DNA of 64,000 nt, from the NCBI GenBank assembly GCA_026874595.1, contig CM049307.1, positions 81,508,643-81,572,642 of the forward strand, written 5' to 3'. This DNA is from Sipunculus nudus. Lineage: Eukaryota; Annelida; Sipuncula; Golfingiida; Sipunculidae. Of this stretch, positions 1 to 12,111 are shown in pieces. Below the pieces are notes generated by a model. The model ran no database searches, was not told where the DNA came from, and saw nothing but the letters and a program-made list of their open reading frames with translations. How positions within the stretch are numbered: position 1 is the stretch's first letter; every line of letters begins with the position of its first letter. The translations under genes and the position numbers were made by a program.

Positions 1-519
1 CGTCTGAGGTTAGGTGTGATCAATAATCATTTTTTTTATAATTACCAGTAGTTTGTATAGGCTGGGAGTATATGCCTTGGCGTGTAAGCCAAGACCTATT
101 TATTTGTTCTCTCCATCAAACTATCGTTTCCGTTGTTTATCAATTAAAAAATAATTGTTTGAAAACCGTTTATATCATTTTTATTCCTCACATTCATAAT
201 TCTGGTTCAGACACTCGCAGTAATTTAATAATAAAACAGATCACGGAGAGTGGATGTATGAAGAAAGAAAAGGCTCAGCTAAGTACGCCAGAGGTGTAGG
301 AAACAGATCAAAAGTGTGTGTGTGTGTGTGGGGGGGGGGAATTGATATTTAAGAATTTGAAAGATGATGGTGTTTGTATATATGAAACATAGCTGGCGAA
401 AATAAATATTCATTTGGGGGGCCTAATAGAAGAATAGTAAAGCAAAAGTAGACCAGGAAATTCAGACTTAATATTTCTTGTTTATAAAAAAAATTTAGGC
501 AAAAATATAAAATAATTAA
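1..519. other. AT-rich intergenic stretch
   Basis: No supported gene. It holds a short (TG)n run followed by a G tract near 315-339. The open frames are short, have no recognisable domain and are low in complexity. Confidence 0.5.
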
Positions 520-2365
520 AAAGGGACCCACGTTGACCTTGTTGACCTTGAAAATAAAATCTGAAATAATAATAGAGAATAAGCCTGAGAGGAAGAGGTT
601 ATAAAGGCCATGGTTGGTTGATACGATTGGTTTATATTGATAGTAAGAAATAGACGCAAATGATTTTTTTGTGACATGACCATGATTCCTTATGTTGAAA
701 CCCAAGCATATATGAGCAGTTTGTCAACATAAGATCTATACTATTACCATGATCATTTGTTGGCGTTTTGATCAATTGTTTACAGTTTAGCAGTTTACAC
801 TTTTGTTCAATAAAATCTAATTTTTGATAATGTATTATAAATATAAATTTTTTTATTCTGTAAAAAGTATACAGTTGCAATAACACTAAAATCCCCAGTG
901 TACAGGTGCAAGGACTTATTGGAATGATAGGGGGGGGGGGTTATATGAGAATAACGGTCACTGTAGGGGATCTCCACAGTGACCAACTACAAATCGGGTA
1001 TCAGCTGGACATTACAAGTAAATACAATAGAGCCTAAAGAATCAATAACAAGCCTATTTTTTGTAGCTTTTATTATCAAATTTCAGATTTGAACATATTA
1101 AATACTTACGTTTACATTCTGTGAAAATTAAATCAACAGTACTCAAAGGGGGAAAAACGTGTCATGATCAAAGTAGGGCAAACTTTAAAGTACTGATTTT
1201 ATTTTATTGCTAATATATAATAACTTTAAAAATTGACAAACTTGAAATCTAATTTGAGGTATAAAATTAAATGCTGATTAAACAAAGTTGTATTCCTGAA
1301 ATGAAAGTCTCTAGCTTCGAAAATGTTTGTGTTAAGTGAGTAAATATCTTTCCTGATTTTTAATAAAGTGCATTATTTTCGGGTCCATAACTTCAACAAA
1401 TTACACAATACGGATTTAAATTTTGACATGTATATAGAAAGAAATGAGATATGGTGAATATTAAGAATAATTGCCCAAGGGCCATGACGCTCAGCTGAAT
1501 TATTGAAGGAAGGATATGTTGAAATAGATATAAGAAATGAAAGAAAGATTAATGTTTACTATATGATTAAGATAATTCTGAAAAGTGTTACTGTAAAATA
1601 CAGGTAGCGCCACCAGTCTGCAGGAACTGATAAAACACTCGATGATAAATTTGCATGCAAGGAATCATGGCGATCAATGCATTTTATGTTATTCAGATAC
1701 TGGAGCTTTTGTATCAATTTTTGTTGTTATTCTGGAGGGTACTAACGAGCCCCATATGGGTGGATATGGGTAACAGGGTCCTTATTATATGTTTCCAAGA
1801 AGATTTTTTATGGATCTCCCTTGATGTGAAATAAGAAGATTCCAGGTCCATCGGTTACGATTTGTGCCCTTTTAAAGGACGACTGATTCTTTGATGGTCT
1901 CGGAAATAGAGATAAAAACTCGTACAAATTGGCAAATGTACACGTGGCGCCACCTGTCTGCAGGAACTGACAAAACACTCCATGATAAATACGCATGCGA
2001 AGAATCATGACCATCAATGTATTAGTTGTTCAAATACTGGACATTGACTTTCAGTCAGCTGAGCTAAAGAACAGATAAGTGGTTTTGATATTAGGCAGTC
2101 CTGATAGGTTTTTTAATGAAAAATTGAGGGTTGTCCTTAAATTCTCAAAGGAATGATGTCGGAGTGACCCAGTTTTTGGTTTGGTAGGAGATTTTGGGGA
2201 CATGTACCAATATAACGAATTTTGGATTCGAAGGTCTAACGGTTTCAAATCATGCCAGTCTAACGGACGGACAGACAGCCCGACAGACAGACGGACGGAG
2301 GGATGACGGACAATGGGCCATAACTATTGCTCAGATGACATCTAGTCAGCTGAGCTAAAACAATG
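520..2365. repeat. Dispersed repeat, copy A
   Basis: This block aligns by eye over most of its length with 14215-16705. Shared landmarks in the same order are GTTGACCTTGAA, a GTGCAAGGACTTA segment before a G tract, CAAATTTCAGATTT, and the right end with a CGGACGGACG-rich patch followed by CTCAGATGAC and AGTCAGCTGAGCTAA. Copy A has about 600 bp near 1465-2060 that is absent from copy B. It encodes nothing recognisable. The class is unknown; it is probably a non-autonomous element. Confidence 0.6.
1602..2045 (+). repeat. Direct repeat pair, 339 bp apart
   Basis: Segments of about 105 bp at 1602-1710 and 1941-2045 match. Both contain GCGCCACC, GTCTGCAGGAACTGA, AAAACACTC and ATGATAAAT. They lie in the part of dispersed repeat copy A that copy B lacks, so this part probably has its own duplication history. 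Confidence 0.6.
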
Positions 2366-3238
2366 TTTAAATGAAGTATTTCTCAACAGTTAAATATATA
2401 GCCATGTGAGCTAATAATTAAATCAAATGAATGTTTGGCCAATATTCCTGATAAGTAAGAGTGTAATAATCTTATTCATTGTATAGTAAGCCCCTTTTAA
2501 GAGATTAGAATTAAATGGTACAAAGTATTTACAGAGTAATTACTTATTATATATCCAAACATGTCAATGAGCACTTATATTAGATCCTAATATATAATCA
2601 CATTTGAATAATAAAAAAATAAATTAATAACATATATTTGCAATATTTAGAGCTTGGGATTCAAATCATGGAGAGTTTTTTTTTTTTTGTTTTAAAAAAA
2701 TCCAATTATTTTCAGATCAATTTATAAACAACTGACATCAGTGTAGTATTTAAGATTATTTATGAGGTTTATTATCATATAATGCTTCCTGTATTCTAAG
2801 GGAACTCAAGTAAATTTGTTACTGATTTAAAGAGCTGATTTAAAGTGCCAGTCTAGTGAATTCCAGTTCACCCAAAACTTTCAATTAAGGTTGCCTACAT
2901 AAAAAATGGGGGGGGGGGGGGGTCAAATTATGCAGCGTCCCCCCCCCCCCCCCCCCGCCCCAAACACACCCACTTCATACGCCACTGCAGACGAGACCCT
3001 GATGTTGACACGTGTTTGTTCGTTCGGTAACTATGACGTTATCACCTGACGTCATGTGGACCCCGCCATGTGGAGTCATGGCCTGACTAAAATTCCTAAG
3101 GCTATTTTCTTTTATTTCAAATTGTAACCTTCACTGTAGTGATCTATCATTTGGCTTAATTTGTTAACTTTTCATGTTGAATCTAGTGATCGAATAAATG
3201 TCGTTACAGTTCACCCTTAAACTTATTAAGAAAACAGC
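2366..3238. other. Intergenic; G and C homopolymer tracts
   Basis: No gene seen. A run of about 15 G (2908-2922) is followed 16 bp later by a run of about 18 C (2939-2956). The two could pair as a hairpin or form G-quadruplex/i-motif structures. The right flank ends in ACGCCACTGCAG, which resembles the ends of other short inverted-repeat elements here. Confidence 0.5.
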
Positions 3239-3371
3239 ATGGACTGGTCCAAAAATCAAGGTGCCCGAAGACCTTGGATAGCTTTATCTTTGTACGGAAT
3301 GTGGATGGCGCCACTTTTTATCCCTTTCTTCTTTTCGTGCTTTTTAATATCCTCATCATTGGAACTTGACA
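3239..3371 (+). CDS. Possible signal-peptide exon of the lectin gene (speculative)
   Basis: An ATG frame encodes a basic start (MDWSKNQGARRPW), then a hydrophobic stretch rich in Leu, Phe, Ile and Met, ending SSSLELD. That is the layout of a signal peptide or signal anchor. A GT at 3372 would leave one base of a codon, which fits the phase-1 acceptor of the PAN-like exon at 12112. The splice site (ACA/GTACTT) is a poor match to consensus, and the frame otherwise runs on to a stop at 3449. This could equally be a chance frame. No other first exon was identified. Confidence 0.2.
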
Positions 3372-3451
3372 GTACTTTAAGCATTATAAGTCAAACAGTT
3401 ATGGATAGATTTCTTTCACAATATGATCATGCGTTGATATGGCTCATATAG

Positions 3452-4248
3452 GATTAAGTCTGTATAAATTAGGGTCACGAACTATACTTTGGGAGTGGCC
3501 TTGACCTTGAATATTTCCATTTGGTGAAAAACAAAACATAAAAATTCAAAAGTAGCTTGATGTATTTGTTTGCGAATCAAAATGAAATATTTCACATGAT
3601 AAGTTGTCAAATACTTTGATAAGCTGAATGAATGAATGAATATTTTATTCAGAAATATAAGGCCTCGGACCCATAGTTCCATATGTGCATATATCACATG
3701 TAGAAAAACAAAACAGACAATGTCTATGTTTCAAACTTGAAAATCAACATCACAAAGATAAAAGAAATGAAATATTAAACAAATGATAATATATGATATA
3801 TGCATTCCAACATTTTAACAAGCAAACAAAAAACCATCATGTAGAGGTCATTTCAACCATATATATAAACATACATAAATATACGGTTCTCATAAGATTA
3901 ATAAATATGCAAGTTAATATTGACACATATATGCATGTGTATACACATATTCTCAATATATATACATGCATAACTTCATATTAAGCCATATGTAATCATG
4001 AATTATATTTTATAAATACAAATATATTTATATTAATACAATTTTAAATAAAACTTTACATATTGAACTCTTTTAATGTGGACAATTTATATAAATTTTA
4101 ATATGCATATATAATGATATCTAAAAATTGTATTACTCAGCTACCCAAGGACTCGTTTTGAGCACAGCTTCCTGCAGATGGTCCGCATGATAAACTTGCA
4201 AAGGGGGCCAAGAAGTACCAAATAGTATTGTATCTCAATTGATTTTAT

Positions 4249-4250
<2 letters not shown>
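3452..4250. other. AT-rich intergenic stretch
   Basis: No gene seen. It includes a GACCTTGACCTTGA motif near 3497, shared with the decayed repeats at 7.4-8.5 kb, and long low-complexity AT sequence. Confidence 0.5.

Positions 4251-4312
<62 letters not shown>
4251..4312. repeat. (TA)n microsatellite
   Basis: About 30 uninterrupted AT dinucleotides. It lies just beyond the 3' end of the minus-strand LINE and could descend from that element's tail. Confidence 0.9.
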
Positions 4313-4316
<4 letters not shown>

Positions 4317-4425
4317 TATTTTTGCTTGATCAAAATTTACATAGTTTTATTCATATATTAATATTTATAACCAGAGTAAACAAGTGACCGTCGTTCAACT
4401 ATTTCATATGGATAATCTGTTTAAT

Positions 4426-4896
4426 TTAGTTATTAACTAATGAATTATTTCTCTTTTTGAAGGCATAGTGTACAAATGCTGCTAAACTATTAATAACATC
4501 AGTATTTTTACTTGACATAATAGATATAAAAGAAAATCTGCAAAATTTAGAAAGGTAAATATCTCTTAGTTCATTGTATAAAGGACATTTCATTATGAAA
4601 TGATATTCATTTTCAACTATAGATTCTCCAAGTTTCAAACAATAATTACAGATTCTTTGTGTCCAGTGTATACTTTCATGTCTTCCTTTCTCAATTTGTA
4701 AATTATGTGAAGAGCATCTTAACCTAGCTAAACTAATCTTGTGACTATTCTTTCTAACAACATTCAAATACATTTCGACAGAAAGAAGTGATTTAAATAC
4801 AGAGTATGTTTCCAAACGCCTGTTATTTGAAATGTTACTTATCAATTCTTGTAAACATATGTCTTTGAGTCTCTGTTGTAACTCAAAGAGAAACAA
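4426..4896 (-). pseudogene. LINE C-terminal region with CCHC motif
   Basis: A 156-residue frame. Near residue 84 it has RICNYC, then VENEYHFIMKCPLYNELRD: a C-x2-C...H...C arrangement that many LINEs carry at the end of ORF2. It ends FVHYAFKKRNNSL. The same signature recurs in degraded form at about 50.83-51.17 kb. Confidence 0.85.
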
Positions 4897-5007
4897 TTTT
4901 GTATCTCCTACATCTTGATGTATCCAAACATAACCAAATCCAAGTGAAAACAGTACATTTTTAATTTTTGTTGCCCATGTTTTTCTCCCTAATTCATCAA
5001 GATGATA

Positions 5008-5259
5008 TTATCTTACATATAACTGTTTTTGGTATCTATTCTGTGTCATTCTTAATAATTTTGTCCAATATGTAATACATCTCAATAAATAATGAATTTT
5101 TAATGGCCGCCGTCCACATTCACCAAGTGCCGCAGCAGTTGGTAATGAAGAATTTATCTTGAGAATATATTTGCAGAATTTAGTTTGTATTGATTCAATA
5201 TTGTCACAGTTTTCATGTCCCCATAATTCACTACCATAACACAAGATTGGCACAACCAT
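5008..5259 (-). pseudogene. LINE region after the RT domain (thumb/connection)
   Basis: The 83-residue frame contains PILCYGSELWG, a segment typical of the region just after the RT palm in LINEs (compare the widespread L-Y-G-x-E-x-W pattern), then CGRRPLKIHYLLRCITYW. It is separated from the RT frame by a stop and frame change near 5260-5298. Confidence 0.8.
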
Positions 5260-5298
5260 TTTATCAAACAGAAAGAATGACTGATCTACTGTTAGTTA

Positions 5299-6327
5299 TT
5301 AATATTTACTAATAAACTGCATAATCATAATGACTAATTTATTGGCTTGATTTATTAGATGTTGATTCATTTTGGACCATTTCAGATGACTATTGAAAAT
5401 TCCCCCCAAGTATCTGTAACAGCTTACTACTTCAAGTTGTTTTTGTTTATAATACCATTTTTCATAATTTCTTAAAATACCACCATTTCTAAATACTACA
5501 ATTTTTGTTTTATCTACATTAACTTTCATCCCATAAGCATCACAAAAAGTTTCTAATTGATTAATTTTGGACTGTAATCTTCCAACTGTATCTGTAAAAA
5601 ATACAACATCATCTGCCAACATTAGCATTGAAAGTGAATTTGCTTCCGGGTTTATGTATAAACTTTCTTCTTCAGAATGCAGTGTAAAATATAATTCATT
5701 CATAAAAAATGTAAATAATAAAGGACTAATCATACAACCCTGTCTTGTTCCTACAGTACATGTAAAATAATCAGTTAAACCATTACTAGTTAACACACAA
5801 GACTTCAATTTGGAATACACAGATTTTAATATGTTATACATGTTACCTCTAATGCCAATTTTATGAAGAACATGAAATAATAGCTGATGCTGAATACAAT
5901 CAAAAGCTTTGGAAAAATCTATGAATATTGCATAAAATCTGCCTTTTTTCTTTGATAAATAAGATTCAGTTAGTGCCATAAGAGTGAACATGATATCAAC
6001 TGTACTATAATTTCTTCGATAGCCTGCTTGTTCTTCTATAAATTTGTTAAGATTTTCAGCCCATAATATTAATCTTTCATTTAAATTTTTGGTAAATAGT
6101 TTACCTATTACATTTAAAAGAGCTATACCCCTGTAATTATTTGGATCATTAATAGGACCTTTCTTGTAAAGTGGAAATATAATTGCTTTTGACCATTCAT
6201 TTGGAAATTTACCACATGAAAAAACATTGTTGAATAATTTTTCTAAAAGTGGCATCAAAATAACTTTGTTTTCTTTAATTAATTCTACCGAAATACCATC
6301 TGGTCCCGATGTTTTGCCATTTTGCAA
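5299..6327 (-). pseudogene. LINE reverse transcriptase domain
   Basis: A 342-residue open frame holds the RT motifs in order: GKTSGPDGI, NYRGIALLNVIGKLF, EEQAGYRRNYSTVD, FIDFSKAFDCI (first catalytic Asp), GTRQGCMISPLLF, LADDVVFFTD (the catalytic Asp-Asp, with Leu where Phe or Tyr is commoner), MKVNVDKTKIVVF and YLGGIF. The domain core is intact as read, but flanking sequence is in other frames and a stop follows it near 5296. It is a molecular fossil, though the most intact coding piece among the mobile elements here. Confidence 0.93.
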
Positions 6328-6830
6328 TCTGCCTCTTAATCTCTACCTGGTTTATGTCATAATTTACTTCCATATCAAAATTACTTGTATCTACTTCTTC
6401 AAAATAATCAAAATTATTTACTTCATTTACATAGTTAAGGTTGATACTGTATACATTATTTTTTAATAAATTATAGAAAAATTTTATCCATTCTTGCCCT
6501 GTTATACTATTTTTAACTTGCATTCTCTTATATGACTTTATCTTTTTAAATATTTCATTAGTTGTTGAACAGGAGGTTATTTCATCTACTTTTGCCTTTG
6601 CATATCCTGTTTGAGATCTATTACATTCATTTTGATTTTATTTGTTTGTATTTAATCAAATCTGCATAATTATTTGTATTTCTAAATTTATTCAATGCTT
6701 CATGTTTTTCTCTTTTAAACTTGCTACATGTCATATTCCACCATGCTGGTTGAACAGTTTTCTTATCATTTACTTTCTCTGATTTTACAGATGTTTTGTC
6801 GGCTATATAAAGAATTAAGTTTTTCAATTT

Positions 6831-7409
6831 TTATGCTCCAATTTCTATGTTAGTAAGTAGGACAGGTTCTATATTATTTATTGTATCAATTATCTTATCA
6901 TCATTAAAGATATCATATATACAATTTTTCTTTTTCCTATACTGAATCCAATTTTCATACTTTTCCACATTTTTACCAATATTTACTTCATTTTTAATTT
7001 CTAGTATTGTAGTTAAGGGAAAGTGGTCAGATAAGTCTTCATTTAGAACCTCAAAAGACTTAAAATAATAAAAAATGTCAGAACTAACAATGATATAATC
7101 TATTACTGATGACCCTTGTGTGGACATGTAAGTTAGGTCTCCCTCATAATCTGGCTGTATCCTACCATTTAAAACATGTATATTTAAAGTTAAACATAAC
7201 TGGTGCAATGACAATCCCCATTTGTTTGTTCCACTGTCTTTTGATTTTCTAGGTAAGCTGAAAAAGTCACTATTATATTCATCAATTTCAATGTAATGTA
7301 AAATATCATCTTCTGAATAATCTTGCAGATCACCCATTCTGGCATTTAAGTCTCCCAAAATAATTAAATTTACATCATCATTGATAAGCTGTGACCTTGA
7401 CCTTAACAT
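6831..7409 (-). pseudogene. LINE endonuclease (APE-like), 5'-truncated
   Basis: The 192-residue frame carries the late motifs of an exonuclease/endonuclease/phosphatase domain: LIILGDLNARMG (metal-binding D and N), a Ser-Val-Ile-Asp-Tyr segment, and the catalytic SDH near the C-terminus. The first part of the domain (the usual N and E motifs) is missing because the element begins about here, at a junction with unrelated repeat DNA. The frame breaks at 6831 before the linker to the reverse transcriptase. Confidence 0.85.
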
Positions 7410-8500
7410 TCTAGGTCAAATCTGCCGTGTGTAGGATTTCTGTGAACCCAGTAACGTTGGAGGTATCCATCTTTTTTCTTCAAAGGGGACACACAAATTG
7501 TCTCAACCAAGATTTCTGACATGTTTAAAGACTTATTGAAGACTGATTTTTTGTGAACCTTATAACTTTTCAAGCAGTGCAACTGTTTAATTTTGACACA
7601 TTAAAATATTTTCACAAATATCTCGGAATTTTTCTAGACCATTGACCTTTTCCTTGGTTTTCATAGTTGTATCTGAAGAACCCGAGGATTTTTGTTTAAC
7701 TCAAAACTTTGGAATAATTGCATAATATTTCTTCTTTCAAGGTAAAATCTGCGGAATCATAGGAGTTTTGTAAAACTAATATTGCTTAAAGAACAGCATA
7801 TCTTTTCTTTTAATTTGATACACATATTGTATTCACGACAATCTCAGACATGTTTAAAGACTGGTGATCTTTTGAATTACTGCATCTGATTCTTTCAAAT
7901 TTGACACAAATTCCATTTCCGCCAATATATCGGAGTCCTACGAATACTGGGGAAGCTTGGTCTTCAAGGTCAAAATCTTAGGCCAAGTAACTTTTATATG
8001 CACTGCCCCAGTTTCCTTCAAATTCGACAAACACAAAATATTTTCACCAACATTTTAGTTTTCTTTTCAAGACCAGCGACCTTGACCTTATTTTCAGAAG
8101 CGGATCCAGGGGGGGGGTCCCGGGGGTCCGGACCCACCCCCCTTATTCAACAGAAACGTTTTTTTTAAGGGCTTCAGACAAAATTTTGCCGCCTGGAATC
8201 CCCCCCCTTTTCAGACCTGAGGACCTCTTCTTTGGGGTTCACATTTGTCCCCCCTGGGTTCGACCCCCCCCCCCATTTTTCCTACATCCTTGATCCGCCC
8301 CTGATTTTCAAAGTCATATCTGACAAACCGTAGGAATTTTGTGAACCTAATAACTTTTGAATAACTGCATAATTTTTCTTCAAATTCGATACACGAATTG
8401 TCTTCAACAAAATGTCGGTCAAGTTCAAAAATTTTGACCTGACACTGGTGGCTTTGGCCCTCTCAAGTGTCAGTCAACGCTTTTGAAGAAAGGGGGCTCT
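7395..8500. repeat. Degenerate tandem repeat block
   Basis: Phrases recur many times with heavy divergence: TTTGTGAACCTAATAACTT, TCTTCAAATTCGACA, ACACAAATTGTCTTCA, CTGACATGTTTAAAGAC and GACCTTGACCTTA. Spacing is irregular, at 100-150 bp or its multiples. It abuts the truncated 5' end of the LINE at 7.4 kb and is interrupted by an inserted short element at 8096-8303. Non-coding; an old satellite or the inside of a larger element. Confidence 0.6.
8096..8303. mobile_element. Short inverted-repeat element (GGATCCGCC type)
   Basis: The left end AGAAGCGGATCCAGG and the right end CCTTGATCCGCCCCTG are inverted repeats of each other. The interior is rich in G and C tracts. ATTTTC flanks both sides (8090-8095 and 8304-8309) and fits a target duplication of 5-6 bp. 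It splits a unit of the degenerate repeat block, so it is an insertion. Ends of the same type appear near 22795, 43020, 47860 and 50462. Confidence 0.65.
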
Positions 8501-8690
8501 TTTAGAAGGGGTTATGCCTAGTCTGGGATACTCCGACGCCAGAAAATTTATGTTTTATGGAATAACAGATTTGGTCTGTCCATGTTTGGGTTAACACTTT
8601 TCTCGAAATTTAGTTCTGTGTAATGAAGTTTACACTCAACAAAAATGTATTGATTGATAGAAAACTACATAGGATTATATATAGTATTAT

Positions 8691-8695
<5 letters not shown>

Positions 8696-8734
<39 letters not shown>
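8696..8734. repeat. (TA)n microsatellite
   Basis: About 20 AT dinucleotides, preceded by an AT-rich imperfect stretch. Confidence 0.9.
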
Positions 8735-8736
<2 letters not shown>

Positions 8737-10004
8737 TAGTTCGTTGAGAAACAATTCTATTACTTGATTTGAGTTACAATTTATCTACGTTTACATCATT
8801 ACCATATGGAAGATGAAACACAGTCTGAACAAGTTAATATTAAATTTGGTTATATATATAAAATATTAAAAAATATAAATTATTATTAAAAAATTAAAAT
8901 ATTTTTTAGCAAGTATTTCTTACTAATAACTAAGGAAGACACCAGTCTTAATGTATCTCCGACGTATTCACCTCCCTTGAATGAAGCATCTACAATAGTT
9001 TGAGCCTGTAATGTCTCTTTAAGACGTTTCTACTCCAAAACTTTCCAAAACAGAACGGAATCAAACACAGTCTTCCCATTTGACATGGCGAGGATACGTT
9101 CAGGTCTGGGTCAGAGCGGTCCCGGATAAGCAGTAAAAAGCACAAACACAGCGGACATGATCGGAGCAAATTAAGAACTGTCTTTTAACATTGTATGATT
9201 GCCAGCTATGCGAATATATATATATATATATATAACCACAGATGGGGCTGGCAAAAATTGGTCTTAATTCACAGGTGATCTTATATAAGAATGGTTAGTT
9301 ATAACCCGTGTGGATGAATGCGGTCGACTCAAAGGTATTCTTAAAAAAGGTACATATATATGTGTGTGTGTTTGTGTGTGTGTTAGATATCGCGATACAC
9401 ATTGGAGAAAGCCTCTTGTACATGAATAAACATAAGAGGAATTTCACTTTCACATGCTTTTCCGAACAACAAATAAAAGAGCCTGACATGCCCTTTGTAT
9501 AACGTTACTGAGGATACAATAACGGCCACTCAAACCAAAAGGATTTAGATCATTTCGAAACAGAAAATCAAATACGCTATCAATGTTTATTTTAGTAATT
9601 TGATTTATTCAATAATTTTATTATACAATTTTTTTTCATATTTCAAACAATGCACATGATAAAATAAAATATTTTTTATAGTAACTGAATCAGCCGTTTG
9701 TGTTATTCCAATAAATCAAAACTACTTTAGACATTTAAATTTTTTTTTAATATAATTAAAAATAATTGTTGATATATATCTTCTTAACAGATTATGATTG
9801 AAAAAAAAACAATTTCAATCAGATGGAATTTCAATTATTGTGAAATAATTTGAAATATAATTTATAAAATATTTAATTTATAAAATTTAAACATATAATT
9901 AAAGTAATTAATACATTCAACTGCCCCCCTTTACTGGGTAATGTATCAGTCTACATGATTTTTTTTTTTTAAATCTAGTGCATAATGCATATATTATTAC
10001 AACA
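8735..10004. other. AT-rich intergenic stretch
   Basis: No gene seen. Short (TA)n at 9211-9232 and a TG-rich run near 9360-9381 produce overlapping spurious frames on both strands. Confidence 0.5.
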
Positions 10005-10455
10005 GCGTATGGTGTAGTGGATAATAGTCATTAATACTGCAATAATTTTGCAGCATACTTCGGTAATACCTCAGGAGGTGCAGCAAAACTGCAGTATACC
10101 TCAGATATACTGCAGTTCATCTGTTAATACGGTTGAAATCAAAGTGCATAAATCAAGTTGACTGCAGTAAAGTGTGGTATACTGCAGTAAAATGTACCAT
10201 ACTGCAGTATGACTGCAATTTACTCTTTGCACGATGTTAATTTACTGCAGACTGTGCAGCAAACTGAGGTATATCGCAGTCTGTGGGATACCGCAGTTTA
10301 CTGTGGTATATTGCAGGGTTACTGCAGTCAGCTCTTTGCATACTGCACGTTTACAACAGTAAACTGTGTTATACTGCAGTAAACTGTGGTATTCTGCAGA
10401 ATTACTGTAGTAAACTGCAGGAATACTGCGGTATACTGCAGTATTTTTTTACCTG
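10005..10455. repeat. Degenerate palindromic array built on ACTGCAGTA
   Basis: CTGCAG and its neighbours TACTGCAGTA, ACTGCAGTAAACTG and GGTATACTGCAG recur dozens of times over about 420 bp with no strict period. Because the unit is self-complementary, the array reads nearly the same on both strands and can fold in many registers. The frame at 10283-10519 is a by-product of it. Confidence 0.75.
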
Positions 10456-11254
10456 GGTAACGATCCCTGTTCGGACATACACACTGTTTACTTACACACG
10501 AAACCGATACGATGTATAAAATATGAATTTAAGAAAGTAAGTTCATGTTAAAGAGAAGCGCTGGGCATCTTCAAGGTTTTTTCTCTACATCCCAGGGTGG
10601 CGGGGCTGATCACGGTTATATCCTTTAACAAGAGCAAACTTGGTGCTTGAATTTTACTGATTTAGGTCATCAAAGACCAATGGTCTATAGGATGTACTTT
10701 GCTCTCTCATGGCTGTTGATTTTCTGGAGTACCCTTGACAGTCAGAACCTCTGGTCACCACATAGATTACAGCTGGTCTATGAACACCAGGCAGCAGAGC
10801 AGTTCCAGTCATACTGAATGCTATAGCAATAGGCTTATCCAAGAAGGTCACTTGACAGAACAAGTCAGCTCAGTGTCATCTGGTCACATGCTTTATAGCA
10901 CAGCAGGAATGGGAAGTAATAAAATGTAATAGATATTACTCGTATACTATATACATTACTATTACAGCTCCTTTTATATCTATTTTATAACTATTACTTT
11001 GAAAAATCTGAAAAAAATCTGTTACTATATATCATATTATTATCTAATCTCTGGTGTGCTAATTTGTTGATACAAACAATTTAGGAACAGTGATTTAAGA
11101 AGCATTTAAGATGTAATCATGTTTCTTGTGTCACTCATGAGAGGCATTTGTGCTAAATATTAACCAAATACTGCATGGCTGATCTTCACACTGACATTAT
11201 GCAACTTACAATGAGCGACATATGGGAAAATATGAGATGTGGAACTTTTGTTCA
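10456..11254. other. Intergenic stretch
   Basis: No supported gene. Open frames at 10654-10929 on both strands are short and match no family I recognise. Confidence 0.45.
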
Positions 11255-11352
11255 ACTATTCAGTTCAATTCAGTGGAGCATGTTAACTCCATTCCAATTC
11301 AATTCCAATTCATTCAATTTTCGCTTCAATTCCAATTCAATTCAGAATTGGT
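11255..11352. repeat. AATTC-based short repeat
   Basis: Repeated TTCAATTCCAATTCAATTC-type phrases spanning about 95 bp; a degenerate 5-11 bp minisatellite. Confidence 0.75.
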
Positions 11353-11420
11353 CCCAGGTCTGGTGAACTAATCCCCTTGGGCAGTTGCCCAAATAATCCC
11401 GTACTTCCGTAGTCACTTAA

Positions 11421-11570
11421 ACTCTGGAGTGATCTTGATTTGAAGTTGTAACTAGAGTGATACACATTAAGCTCTGGGGCGATCTTGATATGAAGTTGTA
11501 ACTAAGATGGTATACATTAAGCTCTGGGGCGATCTTAATTTGAAGTTGTAACAAGAGTGGTACACATTAG
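11421..11570. repeat. Three tandem 50-bp repeats
   Basis: Units start at 11421, 11471 and 11521, exactly 50 bp apart. Each reads CTCTGG, then GATCTT, GAAGTTGTAAC and ACACATTA. Divergence is a few bases per unit. Confidence 0.85.
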
Positions 11571-12111
11571 AGTGAATACCGTCACCAATATAAAACAATT
11601 TTACTGGATCCGCAACTTTATCGAAAGATTACTTTTACAGATATTATTATTAACCCTTCCACAAAGTATTGCTTGAATCTGATCGGTGGTATATGTGTAA
11701 TTCTATCAACAGACAACAATAAAAGCACCACCTCCTTCGCGGAGAGCACAACAGTTTATTACAGTTCTATTTTTAAAGTGTGTGTATATGTGTGGGGGGG
11801 GGGGTTATGAAGTATAGATGAGGAAAGCACAACTGTCGAAAGCGCATAGAGGGCTGGGTGTGTGTACGTGGCGTGATGGGAGTTTATAGGCCTTCCCTTC
11901 GGGACTTTTTTTTACAATTTTCAAGAAACAATTAAGCAGTTTAGTAAAAAAAGGATTTCATTTAGAATAATAGACAGTATTCATTATTCAATGTAAAGAA
12001 ATAGTGATGAAATTAGAAAAAAAATTACATTTACCATGGGAGATGTCTAAATGTGAGTATATATTAATTGTTATAATTTATCTGATCATGCCATAGCTTT
12101 CTCTTGTACAG

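Larger units (their letters stand above)
4426..7409 (-). mobile_element. Non-LTR retrotransposon (LINE), decayed, minus strand
   Basis: Read on the minus strand, the parts come in the order expected for an APE-type LINE. An endonuclease C-terminal half (7409-6831) has GDLNARMG, a VIDYIIVSS segment and SDHFPL. A linker follows in two other frames (about 6827-6627 and 6523-6275). Reverse transcriptase (6327-5299) comes next, then a thumb-like segment (5259-5008) and a C-terminal region with a CCHC-type motif (4896-4426). The endonuclease N-terminus is absent, the usual sign of 5' truncation. Several frame changes and stops make it non-functional. Clade cannot be fixed by eye. Confidence 0.9.
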
